Of a stretch of 64,000 nucleotides of DNA, positions 1 to 18,876 are shown one piece after another; the first letter of the stretch is position 1, and the number at the start of each line of letters is the position of its first letter. The DNA comes from Metaphire vulgaris. Lineage: Eukaryota > Annelida > Clitellata > Crassiclitellata > Megascolecidae. The stretch covers positions 563,001 to 627,000 of the forward strand of contig CM030835.1 in the NCBI GenBank assembly GCA_018105865.1, given 5' to 3'. Under the pieces are notes generated by a model. It was not told where the DNA came from, made no database searches, and saw only the letters and a program-made list of their open reading frames with translations. Position numbers and translations under genes: made by a program.

Positions 1-1727
1 TTGTTGGTTTCTATCCTTTGTTTGGAGCGCAGCTTCTCTCTTCTTGGTTTAGCCCTGTCTCTCCAATAATGATGCACAATGCGTACGATGCCACTCGAAT
101 TCACGACCTCCGTGTGAGTATACTACCGCGGAATGGCTTCGTACAAAGATGTTTCGCGTCTTTCTAGTTTTGAATTATTTGCTGAGGATGATCTTCTAAA
201 ATAACTATTGAAATTAGAACTGATGAATTTTGTTGATTAGTTTTGTGACCAGTAAAACATATGATCATATATATATATATACGATAATAAATTGGATTGT
301 TAGTTTATGTTTTATCGGATTGGCATTCTGGTACTTGTGATTGATCTGTTTTTGGTGTTTTAGTACATTCATCCGCAGATGATTCCATCGCTGCCAGTTG
401 GTCACCTGCATGGCTTTCTTCCTCCACCAGCCAATCTCTCTTATGATGGCTTCATTCATCACTTTCTGTATGATGTTGGCCTATTATTGATCTATTTAAA
501 GATGATGAATCATCGTCAGTCATGCTTCATTGAGTTGGCATCGACTCCTGGTGATACCATGGATGTGTTACTTGTTTCATTTAGCTCATTCATTTAATTC
601 ATGTTGCTTCCTAAATGATAAATTCCATACAACCATCCCATTCATTGTCTTCCTCTTTTCCTAGATAATTACATTGTATATACATTTTCTGTATTTTATT
701 TCTTTGTATATAATATTTTTGCTTTTCAAGTCAGTTATTCAAAATGTCACTATCATTATTAATGCCTTTTATGTTTGCATTATTGCAAAATCTGTATCAG
801 AGTTTGAATAGTCGATTTCCTTTCTATTGTAGGTCTTTGATTGGAAATTATCATGGTTTGCCATATATTAGAAACATTTCTGGAAACGAGGTGGAGAACT
901 ACGAGGTATTTATTTTGCATAAAAGTTGTAAAAGTTATGCTTTTAATTTTATTTAGATATTTGTGACATTTACATCTCTATGTTTGCTCTTACTTGAACA
1001 TTTATCTTATGGTATTTAATGGAGCTTTGTTGACATTCTGTGTATTTTCTGTTGTTGTCATAGGCGCTGTTGAACTTGGCAGAGTTGCTCAGTGGTAAGC
1101 AGCCGCGTGGATTAACGCGTCACGAAGTGGACAGACTCGTTGCGTATCGCTACAAGTTTGACGGTTGTGCCTCTTCATCCGGTCAGACTTCTTGCGTCAT
1201 CTGCATGTGCAACTTTGAGAATAAGCAGACGTTGAGGCTGCTTCCGTGCAGCCACGAATTTCACTTGAAATGCATTGATAAATGGCTCAAGGTATGAGAC
1301 GCGGTCTTATTCTTGTTCGGTGTTTTCTATATTTTACTTTATCGTGTCATTAACGTTCAAGACCTATCTTTGATTTTTTTGGAAAGAAGGCCTTTTGACC
1401 TTTTGAAATTTCAGAAAAACGTAAGGACTTTAGCGAGTGGCCTTTTTTTCTTATTTACTTTTTTACTGAATTTAAAAATGAGGTCTTCCATTTCATAAAG
1501 AAGCTTTTTCCAGTTTCTGAATTTGTTTAGGCTTTCAAAACTTTCCAACACACTCTAGTGGTATTTGTTTATTATTCAGTTTGTTTGCAACTGGATGACC
1601 TTTTTTATCTTTATTTATGGTTTGCATGGACAGTACCTGTCATCCGTTAGTTATTGCTGCAATTTTTCATAAAGTAAAAATTTAGTAATCTTTTTCTTTC
1701 TACTATTTGCTATATGTATGTGTGTGT

Positions 1728-1808
<81 letters not shown>

Positions 1809-1928
1809 ATGTGATTTAATTTTAGTTTAATCTTTTTTTTACATTTAATGTTATGTCAGATCAACCAGACTTGTCCGATTTGCCGAGCTAGTGCCTTGGA
1901 CATGGCCACTGGAAATGGAAAAGGTTGA
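1..1928 (+). CDS. RNF38/44: RNF38/RNF44-type RING-H2 E3 ubiquitin ligase (3' part)
   Basis: Partial gene; its 5' exons lie before the window. Exons read in one frame: 1-113 (frame from base 3), 364-467, 833-905, 1064-1291 and 1860-1928, all with GT-AG junctions and matching phases, giving 194 residues to a TGA. The segment VENYEALLNLAELL followed by KQPRGL is the signature just before the RING in RNF38/RNF44. The RING-H2 finger is split by the last intron: CVIC, then LPCSHEFHLKC, then CPICRAS. In this family the RING recruits an E2 and transfers ubiquitin to substrate; the proline/histidine-rich part before it is low complexity. The last intron holds a long (GA)n tract. The C-terminus is short after the RING, as in vertebrate homologues. 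Family identity is firm; choice between RNF38 and RNF44 is not possible, as invertebrates usually carry one gene. Confidence 0.9.
1731..1806. repeat. (GA)n microsatellite
   Basis: Uninterrupted GA dinucleotide run of about 76 bp in the last intron of the RNF38/44-like gene, ending about 50 bases before the final acceptor. Confidence 0.97.
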
Positions 1929-4900
1929 TCTTACTCTGCCAGCAGTGATTTATCAAGAGTAAATCAACAGATATTGTAATTATAATGCTCAAGTAGTTTA
2001 GCATTTTGTTACACAAATATGACATTGGACTGAATTTCATGATAGTTTGTGATTATTAGCATCTTGCCACCATTTTTACTAGGCTCTGTAATTTACCTTA
2101 ACATCAGCCATTGACCATATTATATATTGATGTATTTGACTATTTTAATTTGAAGCCAATATTAATAGTTGTCTTGGGTCTTGTGTTTATTATTAATTTT
2201 ATTTTAACTGTTGTTTGCACAAAATGAAACAGAAGTGCAGACTAGTTTTCAGCAGTAATTTGAGACTTGCTTATGGCTGATTGATTATTATGTGTATAAG
2301 AGATAACTAATTAATAATCATGTGAATTATTTGCGTGCTATTAAGCACTGTGTGTGATGATTATCTTGACATCTGTGACTAGCACTAACAATATAATGAT
2401 TATAGCTTTCTAAACATTGATTCAATTATGTCATACCTTGTTTTCAATTATATCACCATAGTTAGTTGTGCTTGCTATGATGAATGTCTTATTATAATAT
2501 TTTTATATATACTATTTTCTATTTTTGCTAGATGTATCTGGTATAGCTACAAAAATGTTTTTATGTAGCTTTTAGTCAGTTTTGTGAATATTGAAATTTT
2601 GATGGCTTAGATCAGGGGTGCACAACCTTTGTAGGCCAAGGGCCAAATTAGACCTTGTCAGATTGCTCGAGGGCTGCTGTCTCCATATGCATGTTCTATA
2701 ATTTTATAATATATATATTATATGAATCTACGGTAATCTGCATCTCAAACAAAATGAAAGTTAATAAATATTGCCACAAGGATTAGTAGTAGCCCAATTG
2801 ATTTGGATTGCCCAGTTAGTTGATATATAATTTCTATAGCAGGATTACTGTCTGAAGGCCGGATAGAACATGTTGTTGGTGGGTCGGATCTGGCTGATTG
2901 TTCATCCCTGGCTTAGATGCACGATAGGCATCTCTAATGTCTGAACAGAATTATTGTGTTTGACCATATGAAGGTATTTTAGATTTACAAACATAGAGAT
3001 TTTGTAGTAGTCGAGTAGTCAACTGCATGACATATCCATTTAGAATATTTTAGACTCTGATGTTCAAAGAATTGATGGTTGTTTATCTTTCATGCATTTT
3101 CTTCTAATGTATTCTAAATTTTTCCCTAATTTCTTATATTTGGATTTCATTGAAACTGTTCTTTAGTTTGTGACTTGCGTGTGTTTTCATGAAATGTAAA
3201 TGTTTCGATTGTCTGTTCATTTGCTTTTAATTTCAGTGGAGTGATGATGGAAAAGGAGTAGTGTAATGGCACTTGTCTGAATCTTCTTTGGAGCTGTTAA
3301 TATATTTGACAAATTGTTTTTTACTGCGAGAGGTACAATTATTTAGACTCTTTCAGTCTGCCATTTACTGTGAAGTTCGGGTTGAATGTGATTATTTCAG
3401 TCTTCCAAGATGCTAATATTTAGACCATGGCATTGATTGCAATTGAAGCAAATAAATAATGCAGCTAATGCACAAATGATGGTTGTTTTGCTTAGGTTCT
3501 AAGTATACACTGGATGGGGCCTCTCTGTGGTTAAGATGTCGTAAAGTTGAAGCCAATTTACCACCATTTTACCCCCACTGTTGTCATGGTAACCATTGTC
3601 TAGATATCTACATGGTATACATTTAATTGAAATACTATGGATGTAAAATGGTAGAAATCTGGCTTCACTTTCAGATACCATAGACTCTATCTGGCGTATA
3701 ATTAAATTCTATGTTACTTTGTGTATTATATATTTTGAGATTTGTCCACCAAGTGAATGTTGAATTTGAATCTCTGTTTTTGGAGAAAAGTACACCTTAT
3801 AGTTTTGAGCTTTTAAAAGGTATTTTAGAGTGTGTTGTAATATTTTGTCTAACCACTGCTGGCCTTTAAATTCTGTTATTTTAAAGCAAACCTATTTTAT
3901 GCGAAGAAGTTATTTGTATTTTTGTTGTTGAAACCTGCATGCAGATATTTTACAAACAGAGTGTATAAATTTGAAAGCTGCTTCTGCAAATGATGATTAT
4001 ATTTTAACTAAGACTGTAGTAACGTATTTTATTTCATAAAACTTTGTGTTGTTATCCTATAGTCTGTTCATCTTTGTTGTGTCTTTTGTGTTTTGTTTGT
4101 TACATATGTTTAAAGCACATTACCTTAATTTATTTATCTTTAAGATCAATCACTTAGTGCTGTTCACTGGAGTATACAGGAAGCCTCAAGCAGGGATAAA
4201 TGACATGCTATCTTCTGTGTATTTAATTGGATGGAACATTGTTTATAAATGTATGCATTTCTTCAGTGCTGTCATACTGTTTATTATTTGTTTGAGCTGG
4301 GAATGTGTATTGCGCAAGACCAAATATATCTAACGATATATTTCTTGGTTTATGTTTGTGCTCAGTAGTAGCATCTTGCTTCTTGCACTGCTATTTTGCT
4401 GTAAATTCTATACTATAATAATACTTGTCAGTTTAAAATCTCCTCCGGCCTGTGTTTTTCATTCGTCAACATATCTGTTCTGTTGTAAGAAAGAACCGTT
4501 ACAGAGACTTATCAAAAATGTTTCTATAGTGTAATTTTATTAACGGTTCAAATCATAGCATATCAGTTTTGGTGATGGCACCGTAGCACAGGACATGACT
4601 CGTGTACTATTTAGTATTTTGTTCTTTTGAATTGTTCTCATTTATACCGAGTCATTAAGCCACACGCTTTCTTCTGAAACATCCTATTCCAAAGATAGAA
4701 TTAGTATTCGATAACTGCAAGGAATAACTTTGGCTCCATGGGAATCCTACAATGTTGTTTTGTTTGCATTAATGATTGGGTGCACTATCTCTTAATTATA
4801 GCTGCCACATTTTAACTTAAAGATGTTGTTGATAGCAGTGATGATGACTTTGTGGAATAAAATAAATGATGGTTTTTGTTTAGATTTTAGTGAAGTGCAT

Positions 4901-7239
4901 AATCACAAAAGAGCAATTGACATAATACTTGTTCTTTGTGAGTATCTTTATATGGAAATTGATGAGCATTCTTCAGCTTGTCGCTGGATATTACTGATAC
5001 TTGTTTTGATATTGATCACTGAAGAGTTTTGTTTTGGCTATTTATTCAGCTTACTTTATTTGATATTTTATTTCAAATTGCTTTTTATTAGATTAAATTT
5101 CTAAATTTGTATAAAACTTTATTTGCACTTTATTATGTTTATGTTGTTCTTAATTACTATAGTTTAGTTTTGCTGAATGGGAATGTTGAGATTTTGAATT
5201 TGGATGTAAGGGGTTATATAGTCTATAAGGTCTAGAATTAAAGTTTTGAAAGTATTCTGGACTTCATATTTCAAGTTGGATGCCATTGCAGTGAAATCTT
5301 TGATATCGCCTGTGTCTTGTTTTCACATTATTTGTGTATTGCTTAGAAGCAGCCATTGTTTTTGATGCTGCAAAGAATTTTGGAAAAGAAATGATTGTTC
5401 TGTTTATTGGCATTGACCATCAACAATGTCTACGGTGTGTTCATCTGGCTTTTGATGGCTTTTGCATTTCTAGAAGATTATTGAAGCATTATTATTAAAG
5501 CAGACAATTATGTTTATTATGAAATCAAGAATGTCTTTTTACCACAGTTGTCACATTGACAGTTCGATAACATTGTTTGCCTCTTATCCAAAGTTCTTCT
5601 AAAGATAACTCTTCTGCTGAAAGTGGGGCTTGGCAATTTGTTTATCAGAACTCTCAGTTGAAGAAACATTTTGTGCTAAACTGTAATGGTTGTGTTAGAA
5701 ATGGAAGATGCCAAGTAATTCCGTGTATTATTAAGTTGGAGTAATGAATTACTTTTGGAAAGTTTTCCACGAATCCAAAGACATAATTTCATTGGTGTCT
5801 GGGGAATCTCCCAGAATTTTTATAAAATGAGAGTTGTGAAAATTTTGCTAGTTTTTCTCTCATTTTGCCGCCAACACTGATTGTTCGGCAAAAACTGTTT
5901 TCCTACATACGTGTGATTGTATTTCTGAAATTGTATCTTTGTTCTCTGAATTTTATTTTGTGTGGACGACAGTCTGGACAGATCTACTCCCTCCCTCCCT
6001 CTCTCCCTCCCCTCCAAAAAAATTCTGCTGACATTTTGCTTCTGTACTAATTGACCATTGGCTTTTTGGCCATTCTTTCAATTGAATGGCTTCACTTTTT
6101 TGCTGTTGTGATGTGCATAATAGTGATACTGGAGAATTTTATAAATATTTCAGTTTCTGTTTTGTTGCTTTTAATATGAGGGGTGTTTAGCATAAGTGAA
6201 TAGTGCATCATAAATGTGTTAATATGCAATTGTACAGTGTTTATAAAATGAGTCTTACGAGATGAATTTGTAAATAAATCTTAATAATTGACAAACCAGT
6301 TTGTAAAAATTAAATGTGAGTGTATTCTAATTTATATGAAAAATTTATTCTTTGAAATGTACTTTTAAAATATCTCTTTAATGTACTTGATATTATGGCA
6401 ATTAAAGGCTCTGTGCATTTTTCATATTAACCTGATACCTATCTGTTGTTATGCGTGAACAATTATAAAAATCTGTTAACTGAACTTGAGCCATGTTGTT
6501 ATCAAAATTTTAACACACATTTTAGAAGATGGCTGAATGATATCTAGTACCTTTTGAAACCGTTTAAGGCATTCCATATTTAGGTAGAACCTTCAAATTT
6601 CATGTCAACATTTCAAAAGTCTGCGATAATTCAGTTGCCAGATAAATTTATTTGTAATCAGCTGAATATTTAAAATTTACTTGGATCAGCCTTAACATTG
6701 TTTTGAGATTCTATAGTAAACTTTTGCGTCATACTCTTTATGCAGTCTCGTAGTTTCAGATGGGCACCATTTCAATATACAATTACTGTTCTTCCATCGA
6801 TGTCATTTTTTATTTGTGTATGTTTTGATAGGATGTACGGAGAACATTTCTTTGACATAGCATGCTTGGTGTGGGTATTTACGCTTATTTAATTATAAAT
6901 ATTTCAAGTGACAAGATTGCTATTAATAATAATGGCTTCTTTTAGGTCTAAACTAAAAGCAGTTTCATTAGCTGTATAATATAATTTACATTATAGATGA
7001 TGCGTCATGAAATCATGGAAGCAGAATCATTGCTACTGTGTTGGAATGAAGCGTGTTTTATAGGCTTAATTATACAAAGTAATGTCAATAAAACTCCCGA
7101 CTGGTTTGCTTTTCATTTTGATTTGCCATTTTCTGTTGGAGAAATACATTTTCAAAATATATGAGTGTGTGAATATGAATAAATGAGTGAGCAATCAATG
7201 GTGACAAATTGTTAAACCGCTCCATTTCCCTCCCACGAT
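1929..7239. other. 3' UTR and intergenic stretch after the RING gene
   Basis: AT-rich, no convincing coding exon on either strand. The proximal part is probably 3' UTR of the RNF38/44-like gene. An acceptor-like site at about 3235 (TTTCAG followed by an in-frame GTG GAG TGA if joined to a donor at 1922) could serve an alternative last exon. It contains one hAT element (2613-2910). I see no other clear structure. Confidence 0.5.
2613..2910. mobile_element. Non-autonomous hAT-type DNA transposon with perfect 8-bp TSD
   Basis: The left end reads CAGGGGTGCACAACC and the reverse complement of the right end reads CAGGGATGAACAATC, a 12-of-15 terminal inverted repeat. The element is flanked on both sides by the identical octamer GCTTAGAT (2605-2612 and 2911-2918). 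An 8-bp duplication plus CAGGG-type ends is diagnostic of the hAT superfamily. At 298 bp it has no coding capacity, so it is a MITE mobilised by a transposase elsewhere. Confidence 0.9.
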
Positions 7240-7342
7240 CCCACGTATTTGGCAGTATGCATGCCAAAATTGGAACGATACAGAGAAGACTAGCATAGCC
7301 CTATATAAGGATGACATGCAAATTTGTGGTGTTACATTTTTT
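7240..7342 (+). pseudogene. U6 snRNA-like sequence (probable pseudogene)
   Basis: The core AAAATTGGAACGATACAGAG at 7266-7285 is identical to U6 snRNA, including the ACAGAGA box, and is followed by AGCAT, an AAGGATGAC and a GCAAATT block in U6 order, ending in a T run. Compared with canonical U6 the 5' stem-loop is rewritten, the internal stem-loop loop is changed (CCCTATATAAGG) with a one-base deletion, and the 3' part has several substitutions. Animal U6 is almost invariant, and no TATA box sits about 30 bases upstream, so this is best read as a U6 pseudogene, probably retrotransposed. Confidence 0.75.
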
Positions 7343-7683
7343 GAGAGGTACAAACTACATTTTTTAGTGCCACCAAAGCAGTAGGCAAATGGAATGAATT
7401 GGATTAAAATTGATAGTATCAACTACTAGTGTGAATGAATTAAAAGTACTGTAACTTGGGGATATTAGGTTAGGCATCTAAAGATAGGTCCTGTTAGAAT
7501 AATTTATATACAGTATTCATAGTACAGAATTATGAAGCACTGAGTTTTAAAATGGACCGTGTTGTGGCATTTAATTTGTATACTGCAAAATGTGTTTGCT
7601 TTTTGTATATGTACCGAGTAGACTTGAAGGCAACATTTGTAGCAGACTTCAATAGAGCGATACTGGTTTTGAAACACAAGAGA

Positions 7684-7795
7684 GGTCCTATTAAGCCACC
7701 TAAAATCCAGCTATTATTGTTGTTGTTTCTGTTGTCTTACTAGTGGCTTTCACACAGCCAGTAATGCCTTCTAAGCCTCTTTAAACCACTGTGTA
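7684..7795 (+). repeat. SINE-tail family, two degraded adjacent copies
   Basis: Bases 7741-7790 read TAGTGGCTTTCACACAGCC and then a diverged GTAATGCCT, TAAGCC, AAACCACT series, the conserved tail domain of the SINE family described at 22635-22796. Just upstream, 7690-7725 (TAAGCCACCTAAAATC followed by ATTATTGTTG) looks like the 3' end of another copy. Confidence 0.6.
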
Positions 7796-7875
7796 TGGCG
7801 TGGTTGTGAAAATAGCATTGCAGTGATTGCACGTGTTCTCGACGACTTCCTCTTTGCACAACAGGCAGGATTATT

Positions 7876-8015
7876 TCTAGGATTATCAATTTGGGGAGGG
7901 GGCGTCAGTAAATTCAGGGTCTGACAAGCAAAAAGGTCATCGCATAGCTGAAATTGGGGAGGGGTGTCGGTCTCAAATTTGGGGTGTCAGAGGGTTCAAA
8001 AATATTGACATGAGA
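7876..8015. repeat. Interspersed repeat family R3, copy 1
   Basis: G-rich repeat sharing blocks such as GCAAAAAGGT, CATAGCTGAAATTGGGG and GTGTCGGTCTCAAAT in the same order with 46304-46430. No ends, duplication or coding content identified. Confidence 0.6.
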
Positions 8016-8199
8016 TGTGTAGTCTGATGTTTTGTGCAAACTGACGTAACGTTGAGTTACTCGTCTTCGGGATCGGACGTACAGTGAACCATATGGAACC
8101 GCAAGAGATGTCTTTACCAATGCACATACAATGCCCCCGCAAAAATACGGAATGGTCTTTTTAGATGCATAGAGACCATGTCGAAAGTCAATGCCCGGC

Positions 8200-8200
<1 letters not shown>

Positions 8201-8246
<46 letters not shown>

Positions 8247-8272
8247 CGTTGAAACCCCTCTCTCTCTCTCTC
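8201..8272. repeat. (TC)n microsatellite, interrupted
   Basis: TC dinucleotide run at 8201-8242 and a shorter one at 8257-8271, roughly 220-290 bases upstream of the probable EGR transcription start. Confidence 0.95.
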
Positions 8273-8310
8273 CCACCCACGCACCTGGCCGTCGTAAGAA
8301 TTACAAAACA

Positions 8311-8463
8311 TGACGTCATTTGCGCGTCACGCAGTCGCCTCCGATTGGTCGACGCCACGCCACCTGGTGGAAGCAAGATATCGACATATAAATAGAGTGC
8401 GGCGCTCGCCTGTGATTGGTTGGCGCTGGCCACCTGGCGGTCGACGGCCGAACGCTTATAAAC
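8311..8463 (+). promoter_or_regulatory. EGR proximal promoter: CRE, duplicated CCAAT/E-box module, TATA box
   Basis: A perfect palindromic CRE, TGACGTCA, is at 8311-8318. Two direct copies of a module follow (about 8336-8372 and 8407-8443). Each has TCGCCT, an inverted CCAAT box (GATTGGT), a GACGC or GGCGC spacer and an E-box-containing CCACCTGG. A TATA-like CTTATAAAC lies at 8455-8463, which would place transcription start near 8487-8495 and give a short 5' UTR before the ATG at 8572. A second TATA-like CATATAAATAG is at 8386. No perfect serum-response CArG box was seen. CREB control is known for vertebrate EGR genes; here it is inferred from the site alone. Confidence 0.6.
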
Positions 8464-8571
8464 GCCGATGACGGGGGTTTAAAGGGCGTAGGCGGAAAGA
8501 AAGGGGAAGAAGAGAAGTTGATCGTTTTAAGTTGATTCTCTTAAAATCGAACGGTCGAGTTGCCTTGTGTA

Positions 8572-15433
<6,862 letters not shown>

Positions 15434-17525
15434 ACTTGTTGTAATTTATTGTGATAATCAAGATTTATAAAAGCAAATAGAAGCGTGAAACACACTGTGG
15501 AACCGTGCTGGAGTACAAGTGCAATATGGATTTAGACATGACTGTTGTACAGTCAAACACACTTAGTCACATTCGAGATTGTTAGAACTGACATCACGTG
15601 TGGCTGACAGTATCCATAGTGTAATAGGATATATGAATACTAATTAGGAGAAGTTGTAACTTAGAAGAGGATTGCTGATAAGCAAATTTGTTAGTAGTTG
15701 AAATAACTGATCCTAATCCTACATGAATCTATTGACAGAAATGGTCTTTCAGGCTTATTGACAAAGTATTACCTGTATTAGTAAACCATCATTCTGAAAA
15801 GCTTGATAAATATTTATAAGTCAGTCGAAGATAACTGTTTTTAGCCTAAACTCAGCTGTGTAATTCAATATCCTTTTGTGTTATATTTATTGATTTCACA
15901 TTCCAAATCTCAGTTTTACATGTTTTAGCAATTTATTCTGAGCTGCAAACATTTTCAATTACATCTGTAAAGAAGATATTTATATGTTGTGAAATCTGCT
16001 TGAACACAACCCTCATAATTTCATTATCCTATATTTGATATAATGGCATTGCACATGCATTATATTCATATTCTATATCATCTGCCCTGCCATTCATGAA
16101 GATTTCAGATTCTTTTTATTTGATGGTGGTATTTGCATTATGCCTACTACAGATTTCAGATTGGCTTGCATAACACTGTTATGTTTTTTTGGTCACAATT
16201 CAATCGTGCTGTTTGGAGCTGCTACTGTTTGTCGATTTCTGACTGCAACAGAGTTCATTGGACAGGCATACTTCACAGCTAACTGCTATAGCTAGAGGCC
16301 ATTTCACAATTGTTTATAGTACTTTTATTTTTTACAAAAACCAACAAATTTTAACTTTTTGCTTTCCTCGGCAAGTTGTTCATTTGGAAATGATGGACAA
16401 TATCTGGTCATTGTTGTTCCTTTGAAATCTCAATGATGAAACATGCATCACACCTTACATGATATATGCCCCTGTTCATTGGAACCATTGCAGTCTGAAT
16501 TGCATGAAAACATTTTCATACTGTGATCAGTTTGGTGTCTTTAAGTATGCTTTACTTACCGGCAGATTAGTTATACATGTAATTTGTTTGTGACTTTAAA
16601 AGTGTTCAGTAGTCAACTTAGACTACAATATTGTATATGCTATCCATAGTTTGCAGCTTTAGAGTTTCAGCACAGTGCACAAAATGAGGTTATCACCAAC
16701 ACTTTTATTGCTTAATACTGTAAAAGGATATTTTACTTACTTACTCTTCAGTGTTTATTTATCTCACTTAATTTTACTAGCATCTACCTTTAATCCCTTA
16801 TGTTTCAACTGGTTTTCCACTTTTCACCTTATTCATCGGCTCACCTTAGTTCAGCATTTGCCACAGTGTATGGTCAGCATGTACAGCAGGAGTGGCCAAC
16901 CGGCAGTGCTCGTCGCATCTTTCCAAATACATTTTATTGGTTCTATTTATGCATACAATATTGAGCCATGAGTAAGACTTTTAGTTCATGTGCTTAATTC
17001 TGTAAAATATTAACTTACTTTAAACTGCTGTTTAATTGTAACTGTTACCAGTTACTACCGGAGTGGAGTGACTATAATACTGCTGAAAACAATTATGTGC
17101 AAAAGGCACCAAAAAATATGGCACTACACATGATGATCAAAATTTATAATGGCTTCATGTAAAGACTTCTGCAATCCAACAAAGACCTTAAGCATACTAT
17201 TTACATCATTATCTGTTTCAATGAAAGTTTATACATAAGCACACAGTGTAATTGTCATATCCAGCGAAATCCACAACCATACAAACCATTTTATATCTTA
17301 TATGAAAAGTCTGTCAAATGAAGGTGTTCATCTTTCTGACTAATAGACCTATTCTGCTGGTGTTGACCACCGTAACAATGCTAAAGCAAATGTACCTTAT
17401 GCAGCATATGTAAGCAGAACTTATCAGGTAATATTTCACAAGGAAAGCATTCACAAAGCCATTTAGTAGAGTAGCACTAGCATGTTTCTGATAAACTTGT
17501 GAAATATTACAGCTACATCATAGCA
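15434..17525. other. EGR 3' UTR and intergenic region
   Basis: AT-rich stretch without exons that I can support. The proximal part is presumably the EGR 3' UTR. At 16886 a CAGGAGTGGCCAACC resembles one terminus of a hAT element, but no matching right end was found. Confidence 0.5.
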
Positions 17526-17531
17526 CAGGTC

Positions 17532-18876
17532 TCCAGATTCCTTGTAGACATCGACGGGGCTTCAATCGGTGCAAATATGAAATCTCTACGACACCACAAA
17601 TTTTCGCTCAAATTTCGAAAAAAACCCTGGACTATAGTCCATGAAAAATTTTCGTGCAACCCAAAAATTCATGTCGATAATTCATCCAAATTTCTATTTA
17701 GAACCTTCAAACACCTTGCAGTGATGTCAGTGGAGTAGAAAAATCCATCACTTTCCACCCTATTAATGTGTCTATATTGCAAAATATAATAATGGTGGCT
17801 ATACATTTTATAGATTTTCAAACCTTTAAAGCAGTCAGATATCTGATAGATATCCAAAATGCGGGTCCAGATTCCTTGTAGACATCGAAGGGGCCTCAAT
17901 CGGTGCAAATATGAAATCTCTACGACACCACAAATTTTCGCTCAAATTTTGAAAAAAAACCTGGACTATATAGTCCATGAAAAATTTTCGTGCGACCCAA
18001 AAATTCATGTCGATAATTCACCCAAATTTCTATTTAGAACCTTCAAACACCTTGCAGTGATGTCAGTGGAGTAGAAAAATCCATCACTTTCCACCCTATT
18101 AATGTGTCTATATTGCAAAATATAATAATGGTGGCTATACATTTTATAGATTTTCAAACCTTTAAAGCAGTCAGATATCTGATAGATATCCAAAATGCGG
18201 GTCCAGATTCCTTGTAGACATCGACGGGGCTTCAATCGGTGCAAATATGAAATCTCTACGACACCACAAATTTTCGCTCAAATTTTGAAAAAAACCCTGG
18301 ACTATAGTCCATGAAAAATTTTCGTGCGACCCAAAAATTCATGTCGATAATTCACCCAAATTTCTATTTAGAACCTTCAAACACCTTGCAGTGATGTCAG
18401 TGGAGTAGAAAAATCCATCACTTTCCACCCTATTAATGTGTCTATATTGCAAAATATAATAATGGTGGCTATACATTTTATAGATTTTCAAACCTTTAAA
18501 GCAGTCAGATATCTGATAGATATCCAAAATGCGGGTCCAGATTCCTTGTAGACATCGAAGGGGCCTCAATCGGTGCAAATATGAAATCTCTACGACACCA
18601 CAAATTTTCGCTCAAATTTTGAAAAAAACCCTGGACTATAGTCCATGAAAAATTTTCGGGCGACCCAAAAATTCATGTCGATAATTCACTCAAATTTCTA
18701 TTTAGAACCTTCAAACACCTTGCAGTGATGTCAGTGGAGTAGAAAAATCCGTCACTTTCCACCCTATTAATGTGTCTATATTGCAAAATATAATAATGGT
18801 GGCTATACAGTTTATAGATTTTCAAACCTTTAAAGCAGTCAGATATCTGATAGATATCCAAAATGTGGGTCCAGAT
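17532..18876. repeat. 334-bp tandem repeat array, four units plus a stub
   Basis: Units start at 17532, 17866, 18202 and 18536, each opening TCCAGATTCCTTGTAGACAT. A truncated fifth begins at 18870. Periods are 334, 336, 334 and 334 bp and the copies differ at only a few positions, so amplification or homogenisation is recent. Each unit holds a perfect palindrome, GGACTATAGTCC (17629, 18299, 18633). In unit 2 it is GGACTATATAGTCC, still perfectly palindromic, and this is the source of the 2-bp length difference. Open frames on the minus strand repeat with the unit and look fortuitous. The array is ended by a MITE insertion at 18877. Confidence 0.95.

Noticed and set aside
8114..8433. Arg/Glu-rich and Leu/Ser-rich open frames around the TC run
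   Set aside because: Frames are produced by the dinucleotide repeat and overlap on both strands.
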